64,000 nucleotides of DNA from positions 62,001-126,000 of the forward strand of contig NZ_RQVT01000056.1 in assembly GCF_004010055.1 (NCBI RefSeq). Reading direction: 5' to 3'. The notes beneath the pieces are model-generated. The model did not search any database. It saw only the letters and a list, made by a program, of their open reading frames with translations, and was not told the origin of the DNA. Below are positions 1 to 9,134 of the stretch, in pieces (position 1 is the stretch's first letter; each line of letters begins with the position of its first letter). The DNA is from Psychroflexus aestuariivivens (lineage in GTDB: Bacteria > Bacteroidota > Bacteroidia > Flavobacteriales > Flavobacteriaceae). A program made the position numbers and the translations under genes.

Positions 1-3000
1 TAGGACAAGTTGGTGCTTCCATCACTCTCACGTCATCAATTGCGACATCGTCATAGAAATCTGTGCCATTATTTTCATCAACTATAAAGGCGACTTTTAT
101 ATCATCAGTAATAGTTAAATCATCAAACAATACAATAATTTCTTCCCAAGCATTATCAGCAGTATTTTGATTACTAAAGAACACTTCATTCCAAGCTGCA
201 CCATCCCAAATTTCAACTCTAAAGTCAACATTAGTATTACCTTCATTGTCACTTATCAGGTAAAATGATAACTGAGGAACTGTTAAAGCAGATACATCAA
301 TGAATGGGGTTTCTAGTCTAGTGTCTATGGCATGCGGATCAGAATCATCTACCCAAGCAAGTCCACCATCACTTTCAGAATTTCCATTTAACGTACCACC
401 TGAACCAACATAACTAAATGCAGGAGGATCAGTAAACACCCATTCCTCATTAGCATTTCCAGCTCTAGACCAACAGTTTGGCACTTCGTCTCCATTTGAT
501 TCAAAGTCCTCGTAGAAAGGAGCTACAAAAGTATCGCATTCTGTTGTAATAGTAACCGGAGCAGCAAAAGTACTTACATCATCTGTTCCACAGAAAGACC
601 TCACATATAACTGGTACGTTGTACCTGAGTTTAAACCAGACAATGTGTAACCAGGAGTTCCATCATCATCTAATTCTGTAGAACCTTCAGTTAAAGGATC
701 GAAACCTGGCTCCCCATAAATAATTTCCCATTGAGTTTCATCAGCACCAGCATCCCAACTTAGATCTACAGAGTTATTTGTAATATTTGACTCTGAAACA
801 TTAGATGGTGGGAAGCAAGATGGCGCTTCTATAAAACCAACATCATCAATTAAAATATCATTATAGAAAGTAGATCCACCATTAGCATTTCCAGTCACAG
901 TAAATCTTGCTTGCACATCTCCTGTAATATTAAATTGAGTAAGATTAACCAAGAAACCAGCCCAGTCACTTCCCAATAAAGTATCCTGAAGTAAAACTGT
1001 ATTCCAGTTTGCCCCATCATAAAATTCCACTTCAAGAATATTAATCGCAGCATCATCAGTATTATTACTAAAAACAAAGAATTCTAAAGTTGGCACACTA
1101 AGCGTTGACACATCAACCATAGGTGTTAACAAAGAAGTAACATCGCCATCTGCGTTTCCTGAACCATCTAACCAAGCATAATTAGTACCACCGCCCATTG
1201 TATGGTCTTCTACATCTGTTGCTGCGTAGCCAGCAGTCGTACTAAAATCCCATGAATCATCTCCATTTTCACTCCAACATGCTGGTATTGAATTATCAGC
1301 AAAATCTTCAATATAAGGTGCTATAAAAGTTTGACATGGAACTTCAAAAGTTGTTGGAATAACAAATCCTAAAGAACTCAAGCCGTCTGCATCACAATCT
1401 GCTTGTACATAGAAATCATATTCATCTCCTATAACAAGTCCACTATCTACTGTAACGTTTTCAGTCGTAACAGTACCAGATTCTACTGCAGTATCTGTAT
1501 CTGGGTTAGCACCTGAATCAAATAATAACCATTGATAACCATTTGTAGCTTCAGCTACAGCATCCCAAGAGAAATCAGCTTCTGTAGATGTTAAATTATC
1601 TAATGTGATATTTTCTGGTGCTGGACAAGTAGCTGGTGTACAATCAACATTACCTGTAAACAGTGAAGAATCGGCTGATTCTGAACCTGGTGTCATTGTG
1701 TAAACATTATTAAGTGCAAAATCATAAACTTCAACACCTACCTCTCCAGCGAAAGAGCCACCTGAATTCCAATACAATTCAAAGTTTGCACCATCACATA
1801 ATGTAACTATTTCTATCTGCTCATCTCCTGTTCCAAAGTCACTTCCAACTGTAGCGATAGTCACTCCATCTTGGATAATATCCATTGTATTACCGTTCCA
1901 ACCGTCACCCCATGTATCAGTCAAAATGAAAGTATACTCACATTGATCCTCAACAGGACAACCTGCAGTTGTAACAGATAATGGATTAGACAAATCACTC
2001 AAGCCTGCTGTATCACAATCTGCTTCAATGTAAATTTCATATTCTATAGAAGCGGAAAGTCCTGAAATTGTAGTTGAGAAAGTACCAGCACTAACGACAT
2101 CTGTAAATAGAGGAGTATCGTTTTCTGGGTCATCTCCCGCTGCAAACACATAGTATGTAAAACCGTTTACAGCATCATCTTGATTAGCCCAAGCTAAATC
2201 AAAAGACGTATCACCAACATTAGTAGCAGTAAGGTTTGATGGTTTCAAACAAGTTGGCGCTTCATCTACTCTTACATCATCAATAGCAACATCATCATAA
2301 AAGTCAGTACCATTGTTTTCATCAATGATAAAAGCAACTTTAATATCACCTGTAATAGTAATATTATTTAGTGGCACCTCTATTAATTCCCACTCTTCGT
2401 TCACTGTATTTTGATTACTAAAGTAAACTTCACTCCAGGCAGCACCATCCCAAACTTCTACTCTAAAGTCAACGTTAGAATTACCTTCGTTATCACTAAT
2501 GCGGTAGAAAGATACTTGAGGAACGCTTAAACTTGAAACATCAATCAATGGAGTTTCCAATCTTGTATCTATAGCATGTGGTGTGGAATCATCTACCCAA
2601 GCAAGTCCACCGTCACTTTCTGAATTTCCATTTAACGTGCCACCTGAACCAACATAACCTGAACCAGGAGGATCAGTAAATACCCATTCTTCATCAGTAT
2701 TCCCTGCTCTAGACCAACAATCTGGTAAATTATCTCCATTAGACTCAAAATCCTCATAGAAAGGAGCGACGAAAACATCACACTCCGTCGTAAAAGTAAC
2801 CGAAGAAGACACAAAACTTTGTCCATCTGCATCACAGTCAGAAATCAAATATGCTTGATAAGTTGTAGAAGAATTTAGTCCACTAATTGTTTCTGAAGTT
2901 GTTCCTGCTGGCACTGTTCCAGTAAATTCAGGTGAATTTGTTGTTGGATTAACCCCATTTAGATAAACCTCCCAAATATAACCATTTGTTGCATCTGGAT

Positions 3001-5506
3001 TATCATCCCAAGATAAATCAACACTATTAGTTAATACATTACTTGCTACAACATTTTCTGGTGCATCACAATTTAAGACCTCATCAATTCTAACATCATC
3101 TATAGCAATATCATCGTAAAAACTACTTGATCCTGTAATCGTAAATCTCACCCTTACATTGCCTGTAATGCTCAAATTATCTAGGTCAACTACCCTTTGC
3201 TCCCAATCATTTGTATTGGTATTATAAGTTCCAACATTAGTCCAAGCAGCACCATCGTAGAATTCAACATCTAAAGTTGCACTAGCATTTCCTTCATTAT
3301 CACTTATTTGGTAAAACGTAAGTTCTGGATTAGTAATACTTGAAATATCAATTTCTGGTGAAGTCAATATACTAGGGTCATCTGATCCAGAATCATCTAT
3401 CCATGCAAAATATCCGCCAGATAAAGTTGAATTATTAACAGTTCCATTATCGCCTATATGCTCGCCACTTGGATCATTACTAAAAATCCAATCTTCGCCG
3501 CCTGACATAGTCCAACAGTTTGGAATTTCTCCACTATTTTCAAAATTCTCATAAAAAGGAGCTGCAAAAGCAACACATTCAGTTGTAAAAGTTACTGAAC
3601 TACCAAAATCTCCAAAATCACCGCTTCCACAAGAAGACCTAACATACACTTGGTAAGTCGTAGCAGGATCCATAGTTGTAACTGTAAAGCTTGGAGATCC
3701 ATCATCATCTACAACAGTTTCTCCTTCTGTTTCAGGATCAAAACCTGGTTCACCGTACACAATTTCCCATTCTGTCTCATCTGAACCACTATCCCATGTT
3801 AAATCTGCGCCATTTTCTGAAATATTTGAAAAATCTAAATTAGAAATTGGAAAACATGTTGGAACTTCATCTACACTAATATCATCTAATAAGATATCAT
3901 TGTAATAAGCAAAGCCACCATTAGCTTGACCTGTCACAGTGAATCTAAACTGCACATCACCTGTAATGGTATAACTTCCTAAATCAAGAATAAATCTCAC
4001 CCAATCTTCTCCTAGTAAAGAATCTTGAGTAAGCAAAGTATTCCAAGCTGCACCATCGTAAAATTCAACTTCTAATATATTTATAGCAGCATCGTCCGTA
4101 TTATTACTAAAAGCAAAAAACTGCAAAGCAGGATTAGACAAGGATGACACATCAATAAAAGGTGTCAGTAATGAAGACACCTCTCCATCACCATTATCAG
4201 AACCATCCATCCAAGCAAAGTTGGTACCTCCACCGACTGTATTATCATCAACATCTGAAGCAGCATATCCAGCTCCTGTACTGTATTCCCATGCAGCATC
4301 ACCTGTTTCAGACCAACAATTAGGTGTTGAATCAGAAGCAAAATCTTCTTCAAAAGGAGCTACAAAAGTGTCACAAGGCGTTGTAAATAGAAGTGGCGCT
4401 GATATTTCACTTAAACCACCTGCTCCACAATCACTTGTAATATAAGCTTCGTAATCTGTGGCAGAACTTAAACCTGTTACTAAAACTAAAGTTGTGGTTT
4501 CACTTTCTGTTCCTGATTGTACAGGTGTATCTGTTTCAGGATCATCTCCTGAATTCATAACTATCCACTCATATCCATCTGAAGCATTAGGCACAGCTGA
4601 CCAAGACAAGTCTACAGATGTAGATTCTAAATTATTAAATTCAAATGTATTTGGTGCAATACAAAAAGGTGTTGTAGAAAAGGATTCAGGTCCAACCAAA
4701 ACACTTGTTCCGTCTGTATCACCGCAATCTGCTTGCACATAAAAGTCGTAATCAGTTAATTCAGTTAAACCAGTTACATTAGCTGCATTGGTTGAAGCAG
4801 AGCCAGTAACCACGGGTAAATCAACTTCTGGATCATCTCCTGTAACATAAACTTCCCAAAGATAACCATCTGTTGCTTCACTAACTTCGTCCCAAGTAAA
4901 ATCGGCAGTTTCTGCAAAAGTTTCAACCAACTCTAAACCAAACGGCTGCGGGCAAGTTATATCAACACCTCCACTAATTACAATTTCAAAATCTGTAACA
5001 GAACCATAAGTAAAACTAGCACAAGGATCCAAAGGTATGCTACCGCCTTCTCTTTGCATTATTCTCATTCTTGTAGAACCATTAACAGCATCACTTGGCA
5101 CTGTAAATGTAAAGTTTGACATAGGGTAAGGCGGAGTTCCTGAAGCATCTCCAATAGATTCTCCACTTTCAAAAATAGCATCTGAATCAAAATCAATCCA
5201 AGCCTCACCAATACTTGCCCAATTTCCTCCACAAGTACCAAATAAAACATCAACTGTGTAGGTATTACCAGCAACTAAATCTGCAGTTTGTGATGACGTC
5301 ACATCTTCAACACCTGTAATTCCTCCTCCAGTACCAGTTCCATTGCAACCAGTAAAAGAAATAACATCATTTTCACCTACCAAATCAACAGATTCTAGGT
5401 TTGTATCAAAATCATTTGACGGTCCGCCATCAACACAATAATCCTGAGCTGACAGATGCCAACTTCCTAGCAGAATTATCAAATAAAATAGTAATTTTTG
5501 TCTCAT
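1..5506 (-). CDS. Giant secreted FN3/MAM-repeat protein, 3' end outside window
   Basis: Continuous minus-strand frame starting at ATG 5506-5504 and open to the left edge, giving about 1835 residues without the C-terminus. It starts with a signal peptide (MRQKLLFYLIILLGSWHLSAQ). Residues ~24-180 resemble a GEVED domain (IDFDSDAIFESGE). Then follow two FN3-like modules and alternating FN3-like and MAM/jelly-roll-like modules. The latter share a CW near the start and end in DDV or DDI plus a short acidic tail. At ~1183-1290 lies a different module with TWGDGWNG. Acidic, Thr/Ser-rich composition fits a surface or released adhesin or enzyme scaffold. Such proteins in this group normally leave through the type IX system, but the C-terminal sorting domain would lie outside the window. 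No catalytic domain was seen. Exact function unknown. Confidence 0.85.
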   Translation of the reverse strand, partial: MRQKLLFYLIILLGSWHLSAQDYCVDGGPSNDFDTNLESVDLVGENDVISFTGCNGTGTGGGITGVEDVTSSQTADLVAGNTYTVDVLFGTCGGNWASIGEAWIDFDSDAIFESGESIGDASGTPPYPMSNFTFTVPSDAVNGSTRMRIMQREGGSIPLDPCASFTYGSVTDFEIVISGGVDITCPQPFGLELVETFAETADFTWDEVSEATDGYLWEVYVTGDDPEVDLPVVTGSASTNAANVTGLTELTDYDFYVQADCGDTDGTSVLVGPESFSTTPFCIAPNTFEFNNLESTSVDLSWSAVPNASDGYEWIVMNSGDDPETDTPVQSGTESETTTLVLVTGLSSATDYEAYITSDCGAGGLSEISAPLLFTTPCDTFVAPFEEDFASDSTPNCWSETGDAAWEYSTGAGYAASDVDDNTVGGGTNFAWMDGSDNGDGEVSSLLTPFIDVSSLSNPALQFFAFSNNTDDAAINILEVEFYDGAAWNTLLTQDSLLGEDWVRFILDLGSYTITGDVQFRFTVTGQANGGFAYYNDILLDDISVDEVPTCFPISNLDFSNISENGADLTWDSGSDETEWEIVYGEPGFDPETEGETVVDDDGSPSFTVTTMDPATTYQVYVRSSCGSGDFGDFGSSVTFTTECVAFAAPFYENFENSGEIPNCWTMSGGEDWIFSNDPSGEHIGDNGTVNNSTLSGGYFAWIDDSGSDDPSILTSPEIDISSITNPELTFYQISDNEGNASATLDVEFYDGAAWTNVGTYNTNTNDWEQRVVDLDNLSITGNVRVRFTITGSSSFYDDIAIDDVRIDEVLNCDAPENVVASNVLTNSVDLSWDDNPDATNGYIWEVYLNGVNPTTNSPEFTGTVPAGTTSETISGLNSSTTYQAYLISDCDADGQSFVSSSVTFTTECDVFVAPFYEDFESNGDNLPDCWSRAGNTDEEWVFTDPPGSGYVGSGGTLNGNSESDGGLAWVDDSTPHAIDTRLETPLIDVSSLSVPQVSFYRISDNEGNSNVDFRVEVWDGAAWSEVYFSNQNTVNEEWELIEVPLNNITITGDIKVAFIIDENNGTDFYDDVAIDDVRVDEAPTCLKPSNLTATNVGDTSFDLAWANQDDAVNGFTYYVFAAGDDPENDTPLFTDVVSAGTFSTTISGLSASIEYEIYIEADCDTAGLSDLSNPLSVTTAGCPVEDQCEYTFILTDTWGDGWNGNTMDIIQDGVTIATVGSDFGTGDEQIEIVTLCDGANFELYWNSGGSFAGEVGVEVYDFALNNVYTMTPGSESADSSLFTGNVDCTPATCPAPENITLDNLTSTEADFSWDAVAEATNGYQWLLFDSGANPDTDTAVESGTVTTENVTVDSGLVIGDEYDFYVQADCDADGLSSLGFVIPTTFEVPCQTFIAPYIEDFADNSIPACWSENGDDSWDFSTTAGYAATDVEDHTMGGGTNYAWLDGSGNADGDVTSLLTPMVDVSTLSVPTLEFFVFSNNTDDAAINILEVEFYDGANWNTVLLQDTLLGSDWAGFLVNLTQFNITGDVQARFTVTGNANGGSTFYNDILIDDVGFIEAPSCFPPSNVSESNITNNSVDLSWDAGADETQWEIIYGEPGFDPLTEGSTELDDDGTPGYTLSGLNSGTTYQLYVRSFCGTDDVSTFAAPVTITTECDTFVAPFYEDFESNGDEVPNCWSRAGNANEEWVFTDPPAFSYVGSGGTLNGNSESDGGLAWVDDSDPHAIDTRLETPFIDVSALTVPQLSFYLISDNEGNTNVDFRVEIWDGAAWNEVFFSNQNTADNAWEEIIVLFDDLTITDDIKVAFIVDENNGTDFYDDVAIDDVRVMEAPTCP
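34..540 (-). repeat. MAM-like module copy A2 in the giant secreted protein
   Basis: Encodes residues ~1656-1825. It is clearly similar at DNA and protein level to 2275-2781, sharing stretches such as NGNSESDGGLAWVDDS and FYDDVAIDDVRV. Divergence is mostly at third codon positions, which points to a duplicated coding module kept under selection. Confidence 0.85.
545..1341 (-). repeat. Two-module block B2 (MAM-like + FN3-like)
   Basis: Residues ~1389-1654. It matches 3581-4378 in the same module order. Shared stretches include FFVFSNNTDDAAINILEVEF-like sequence in the MAM module and WEIVYGEPGFDP in the FN3 module. The unit of duplication was therefore at least two modules. Confidence 0.85.
2275..2781 (-). 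repeat. MAM-like module copy A1 in the giant secreted protein
   Basis: Partner of the copy at 34-540 (residues ~909-1078). The two protein modules are nearly the same over most of their length. The linkers to the neighbouring FN3-like modules are less alike. Confidence 0.85.
3581..4378 (-). repeat. Two-module block B1 (MAM-like + FN3-like)
   Basis: Partner of the block at 545-1341 (residues ~377-642). It has the same MAM-then-FN3 order and shares distinctive segments such as QDSLLGEDW versus QDTLLGSDW and YGEPGFDP. Confidence 0.85.
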
Positions 5507-5610
5507 AATAACTTATTTAAATTATGTTTTAATAATTGAAAGTAAAAATAGAAAACCAAATTGAAATAAAAAACAAATTCACAACTAAATATTAACGCAT
5601 TTTTAATATA

Positions 5611-5646
5611 AAAAAAACAAAGCCTTATTCTAAGAACAAGGCTTTA
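5611..5646 (-). terminator. Rho-independent terminator after fabI
   Basis: Arms 5619-5626 (aaagcctt) and 5638-5645 (aaggcttt) form an 8-bp stem. On the minus strand a T-rich run (5611-5617) follows. It lies just past the fabI stop codon and so ends the recN-fabI side transcript before the giant secreted-protein gene. Confidence 0.8.
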
Positions 5647-5673
5647 AATTAATTTATGTTAAAATCAATTTCG

Positions 5674-6486
5674 CTAATCTTCCATAGCTTCTATGACTTC
5701 CTGACTAACGCCCATATTAGAAAAGCCACCATCGTGGAATAAATTCTGAAGCGTTACTTTTTTAGTTAAATCTGAAAATAAAGTAATCGTATAGTCTGCG
5801 CACTCCAATGCTGTCGCATTTCCTAAAGGTGACATTTTATCTGCATAATTCATGAATCCAGTAAAACCTTTGACGCCTTGCCCTGCAGATGTTGGTGTTG
5901 GAGATTGGGAAATTGTATTGACTCTTACTTTCTTGTCTTTTCCAAAGAAATAACCAAAACTTCTAGCAACAGATTCTAAATATGCCTTATTGTCTGCCAT
6001 ATCATTATAATCTGGAAATACGCGTTGGGCTGCCATATAAGTTAGTGCTACAATACTTCCCCATTCATTCATAGCTTCTTTCTTATGAAGCACTTGCATT
6101 ACTTTATGAAAAGACATCGCAGAAATATCTAAACCTTTATGCGTCCAATCATAATTTTGGTCGGTGTAATGTTTGCCTTTTCTTACATTTACAGACATCC
6201 CAATAGAATGTAATACAAAATCAATTTTCCCTCCTAATATTTCTTGAGCCTTCTCAACTAAGTTTTCTAAATCTTCAACTTTGGTCGCATCAGCAGGAAT
6301 AACCTCAGAATTGGTTTGTTCTGCCAATTTATTGATCGTTCCCATACGTAATGCTACAGGTGCATTGGTCAACACAAAACTCGCGCCTTCTTCATGAGCA
6401 CGTTCTGCAGTTTTCCATGCGATAGAATTTTCATCTAAAGCACCGAAAATAATTCCTCGTTTTCCTTTTAATAAATTATATGACAT
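5674..6486 (-). CDS. fabI: Enoyl-[acyl-carrier-protein] reductase (NADH)
   Basis: 270 residues, the usual FabI length. It catalyses the last reduction of each fatty-acid elongation cycle in the cytoplasm. The N-terminus carries the FabI-type nucleotide-binding loop (GIIFGALDENSIAW). The catalytic Tyr-x6-Lys is visible as Y160 and K167, with Y150 upstream. SQSPTPTSAGQGVKGF matches the substrate-binding loop region of FabI. The gene lies 39 bases downstream of recN on the same strand with no terminator between, and is followed by a strong hairpin. The short-chain dehydrogenase fold is shared with other enzymes, but these motifs and the length are specific to FabI. Confidence 0.96.
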   Translation of the reverse strand: MSYNLLKGKRGIIFGALDENSIAWKTAERAHEEGASFVLTNAPVALRMGTINKLAEQTNSEVIPADATKVEDLENLVEKAQEILGGKIDFVLHSIGMSVNVRKGKHYTDQNYDWTHKGLDISAMSFHKVMQVLHKKEAMNEWGSIVALTYMAAQRVFPDYNDMADNKAYLESVARSFGYFFGKDKKVRVNTISQSPTPTSAGQGVKGFTGFMNYADKMSPLGNATALECADYTITLFSDLTKKVTLQNLFHDGGFSNMGVSQEVIEAMED

Positions 6487-6525
6487 TTGATTTTAATTTT
6501 AATTATGAATATTATGTAAAGTTAA

Positions 6526-8178
6526 TCATTTTAACAAAGAAGCGGCATGTGCCATTGCTGAATCTGAAGTTTTATCGCCACCAAGCATTTCTGCTAACTC
6601 CTGAAGTCGTTCTTCTTTCGATAAAACTTTGATGTTGGATTGTGTTTTCTGATTGACTGTTGTTTTAAAAACCTTGAAGTGCTTCTCTCCTTTTGCCGCA
6701 ATTTGTGGCAAATGGGTAATCGAAATAACTTGCATTGATTTTGCCATATCTTGCATAATTAATCCCATTTTATTAGCCACGTCTCCAGAAACACCAGTGT
6801 CAATTTCATCAAATACAATTGTTGGTAAATTGTCGTATTGCGCTAACAAACTTTTAATAGCTAAAGTAATTCGTGACAATTCTCCACCTGATGCTACTTT
6901 TTTGATGTCTTGTAAAGCATTGCCCTTATTTGCTGAAAACAACCATTGAAAATGATCTGCGCCTCTAGCAGCAAATTCACCAGTAAATTCACTCTCAATC
7001 TTTAATTGCGCATCTTCTATTCCTAAATCAGCCAGCATGTTTTCAACTGAAGTTTTTATAATTTTGGTAGTGTTTTTACGACTCTTATAAAGTTCTTTTG
7101 CAATAGATTCTAATTTCGACTTTTGTTCTGAAATAGCTTTTTCAAATTTCTTTAGTTCAGCTTCTGCATTTTGTTTAAGACTTACTTTTTCTTCTAATTC
7201 AGATTGAATTTCAATTAGATTCTCAATATTGTCAACGTGATGTTTCTTCTGAAGATTATAAAGGTTTTCCAATTTAGAATTGATGTCTTCAAGCAAAACA
7301 GGATTAACTTCAAGTTCTTCAAATTCATTTTGGGTTTCTTGTGAAATATCTTCCATTTCTATCAGCACACTAGAAATGCGTTCAGATAAATCTTTGAAAC
7401 TAGAATCCAACTGAAATACTTTTTGAAAATTTTGATTCGCCTCTCGCAACTGTGTAATAATGCCAATAGATTCATCTTCAAATAAATTCACACTTGTACC
7501 GATGCGCTCTTGCAGTTCTTCAACGTGACTAAGTTTATTTTGTGTAGATTCCCAGTCTTCTTGAATGCCAGGTTTCAGCTTTGCTTCTTCTAGTTCAGTG
7601 AGCAAAAAAAGATTATAATCATAAGCTTCATCTGCTTTTTGTTGCTGAATTTTTAAGGTTTCAAATTCTTGTTTTAAAACTTGAAATTTTTTGAAATTGG
7701 CTTGATATTCTTTGGAAATGTCTGCATTCTGCGCCACAATATCCAAAATTCGATATTGGTAATTTGTGCTTCCTACAGAAAGCGTTTCATGTTGACTGTG
7801 AATGTCAATCAAATGGTTTCCTACCGTGCTCAGATTGCTTAATTTTACTGGCGAGTCATTGACAAAAGCACGTGATTTTCCGGAAGGTAATATTTCTCGA
7901 CGAATAATGGTTTCATCTTCGTAGTCTAAATCATTAGATTCGAAAAGTGATTTCAAACCGTATTCAGCAATCAGAAAGTGACCTTCTATCACACATTTTT
8001 TTTCTGAATCACGAATAGCATTCAAATCGGCACGCTTGCCAAGAAGTAAGGATAAAGCACCTAGAATAATAGATTTTCCAGCGCCGGTTTCTCCAGTAAT
8101 TATTGAAAAGTTTTCAGTTAAGTCTAAACTGATATCTTCTATTAAAGCGTAATTTTTTATTCCTAAAGCTGTTAGCAC
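6526..8178 (-). CDS. recN: DNA repair protein RecN
   Basis: 550 residues, the standard length. RecN is an SMC-like ATPase acting in recombinational repair of double-strand breaks. Walker A is GETGAGKS (29-36). A long central coiled-coil region rich in Glu, Lys and Gln spans ~150-370. The C-terminal half has the ABC signature ASGGELSR and Walker B TIVFDEIDTGVSG, followed by SITHLPQIAA. It sits between porD and fabI, 61 bases after porD, probably in the same transcription unit. The ATG at 8178 places Walker A at the expected distance from the N-terminus. Confidence 0.97.
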   Translation of the reverse strand: MLTALGIKNYALIEDISLDLTENFSIITGETGAGKSIILGALSLLLGKRADLNAIRDSEKKCVIEGHFLIAEYGLKSLFESNDLDYEDETIIRREILPSGKSRAFVNDSPVKLSNLSTVGNHLIDIHSQHETLSVGSTNYQYRILDIVAQNADISKEYQANFKKFQVLKQEFETLKIQQQKADEAYDYNLFLLTELEEAKLKPGIQEDWESTQNKLSHVEELQERIGTSVNLFEDESIGIITQLREANQNFQKVFQLDSSFKDLSERISSVLIEMEDISQETQNEFEELEVNPVLLEDINSKLENLYNLQKKHHVDNIENLIEIQSELEEKVSLKQNAEAELKKFEKAISEQKSKLESIAKELYKSRKNTTKIIKTSVENMLADLGIEDAQLKIESEFTGEFAARGADHFQWLFSANKGNALQDIKKVASGGELSRITLAIKSLLAQYDNLPTIVFDEIDTGVSGDVANKMGLIMQDMAKSMQVISITHLPQIAAKGEKHFKVFKTTVNQKTQSNIKVLSKEERLQELAEMLGGDKTSDSAMAHAASLLK

Positions 8179-8239
8179 AAATTATTGATTGAAAAAATTC
8201 CGAATGCTAAGCTAATAAATATTAAGTGAATATGTGAAA

Positions 8240-9130
8240 TTAATTTTCAATCATTCGCCAAGTTCGGCTATGAACAGGCGCGACTTGATTCAATGTGCTC
8301 AGAGTTGAAGAAATTTCTAATTCTGGACCGCCATTTAAGACTTTCATTATTTCGTCTGCTTTAGCATCAAAGAAAGTTCTAATCAATGCTGAATTAGGGC
8401 GATTTTTTGCATTTTCTGAAATCAAATCTACAGCCGACAAAATATTTTGTTTGCCAGTATCTACATCTTCATACATCATATCCAGACCTTGTCTATGGTA
8501 GACATAAAGTCCTTTTCTAAAATTTACAAAATTTTGAGATAACAAGTCACGATTTATAGAATACCGACTTTGTGAACTTCCCGAATCTTTCCAACCAGGA
8601 CCACCACGCTGGCTGGCAGCATTTACGATTTGTCGGGCTTCTTCAAAATAAGAATCTCCACCAAGTTCTGAAAATGTATCAGCATCAAGACCCAACATCG
8701 TGTAAACATAAAAACTAATTGTTGAAACCAAATTGGAGCTGAAGGAATTCGTACTATAGTTTAGAGGTTCAAATTCACGATATTTGAAGCTAAAATCACC
8801 ATCGTTAATATTCATAACAGGTGTAGTCATTGTGGAACCAAAAACAGGTCTAGATGAGCGCACTTGAATTGATGCCTGAAATTGGTCTGAATCATAGTTT
8901 TGAATAATGATAAAAAAACTACATTTAATTTTTTGATGTTCTTTTAAATTTTGAGAAGTCCAACTGGTATTATTAATAAACTCATCCACGGATTGTTCTA
9001 AAGTTTTAAAAATAGAAAGTTGAGAACGCCCTGTTTGTTGAGCGTCAACGACGACTTCTGCATTTAGCTCCTGAGCAGAGAAAGAAAGCACAATGCCAAT
9101 ACCAATTAGAAATGTAAAAATAAATTTCAT
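8240..9130 (-). CDS. porD: PorD/DUF4835-family type IX secretion protein
   Basis: 296 residues with a signal peptide (MKFIFTFLIGIGIVLSFSAQ). I recognise the DUF4835 family from the N-terminal half, with QELNAEVVVDAQQTGRSQLS followed by FKTLEQSVDEFINNTSWT, and from GLDADTFSELGGDSYF. The family is linked to the type IX (Por/Gld) secretion system of Bacteroidota. Its placement between coaBC and recN is conserved in this group. It starts 4 bases after the coaBC stop, so translation is probably coupled. The molecular role in the secretion machine is not well defined. It is relevant here because the giant protein at the left edge is a likely client of that system. Confidence 0.85.
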   Translation of the reverse strand: MKFIFTFLIGIGIVLSFSAQELNAEVVVDAQQTGRSQLSIFKTLEQSVDEFINNTSWTSQNLKEHQKIKCSFFIIIQNYDSDQFQASIQVRSSRPVFGSTMTTPVMNINDGDFSFKYREFEPLNYSTNSFSSNLVSTISFYVYTMLGLDADTFSELGGDSYFEEARQIVNAASQRGGPGWKDSGSSQSRYSINRDLLSQNFVNFRKGLYVYHRQGLDMMYEDVDTGKQNILSAVDLISENAKNRPNSALIRTFFDAKADEIMKVLNGGPELEISSTLSTLNQVAPVHSRTWRMIEN

Positions 9131-9134
9131 AGTT

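Noticed and set aside
1-4400. Regularly recurring sequence that could look like a CRISPR or other DNA repeat array
   Set aside because: The recurring units are 250-500 bases, diverge at third codon positions and encode protein modules, so they are gene-internal repeats.
4221-4742. Plus-strand open frames opposite the giant secreted-protein gene
   Set aside because: They are antisense to a clearly coding, repetitive, Thr/Ser/Asp-rich frame; the peptides are low-complexity and have no start context.
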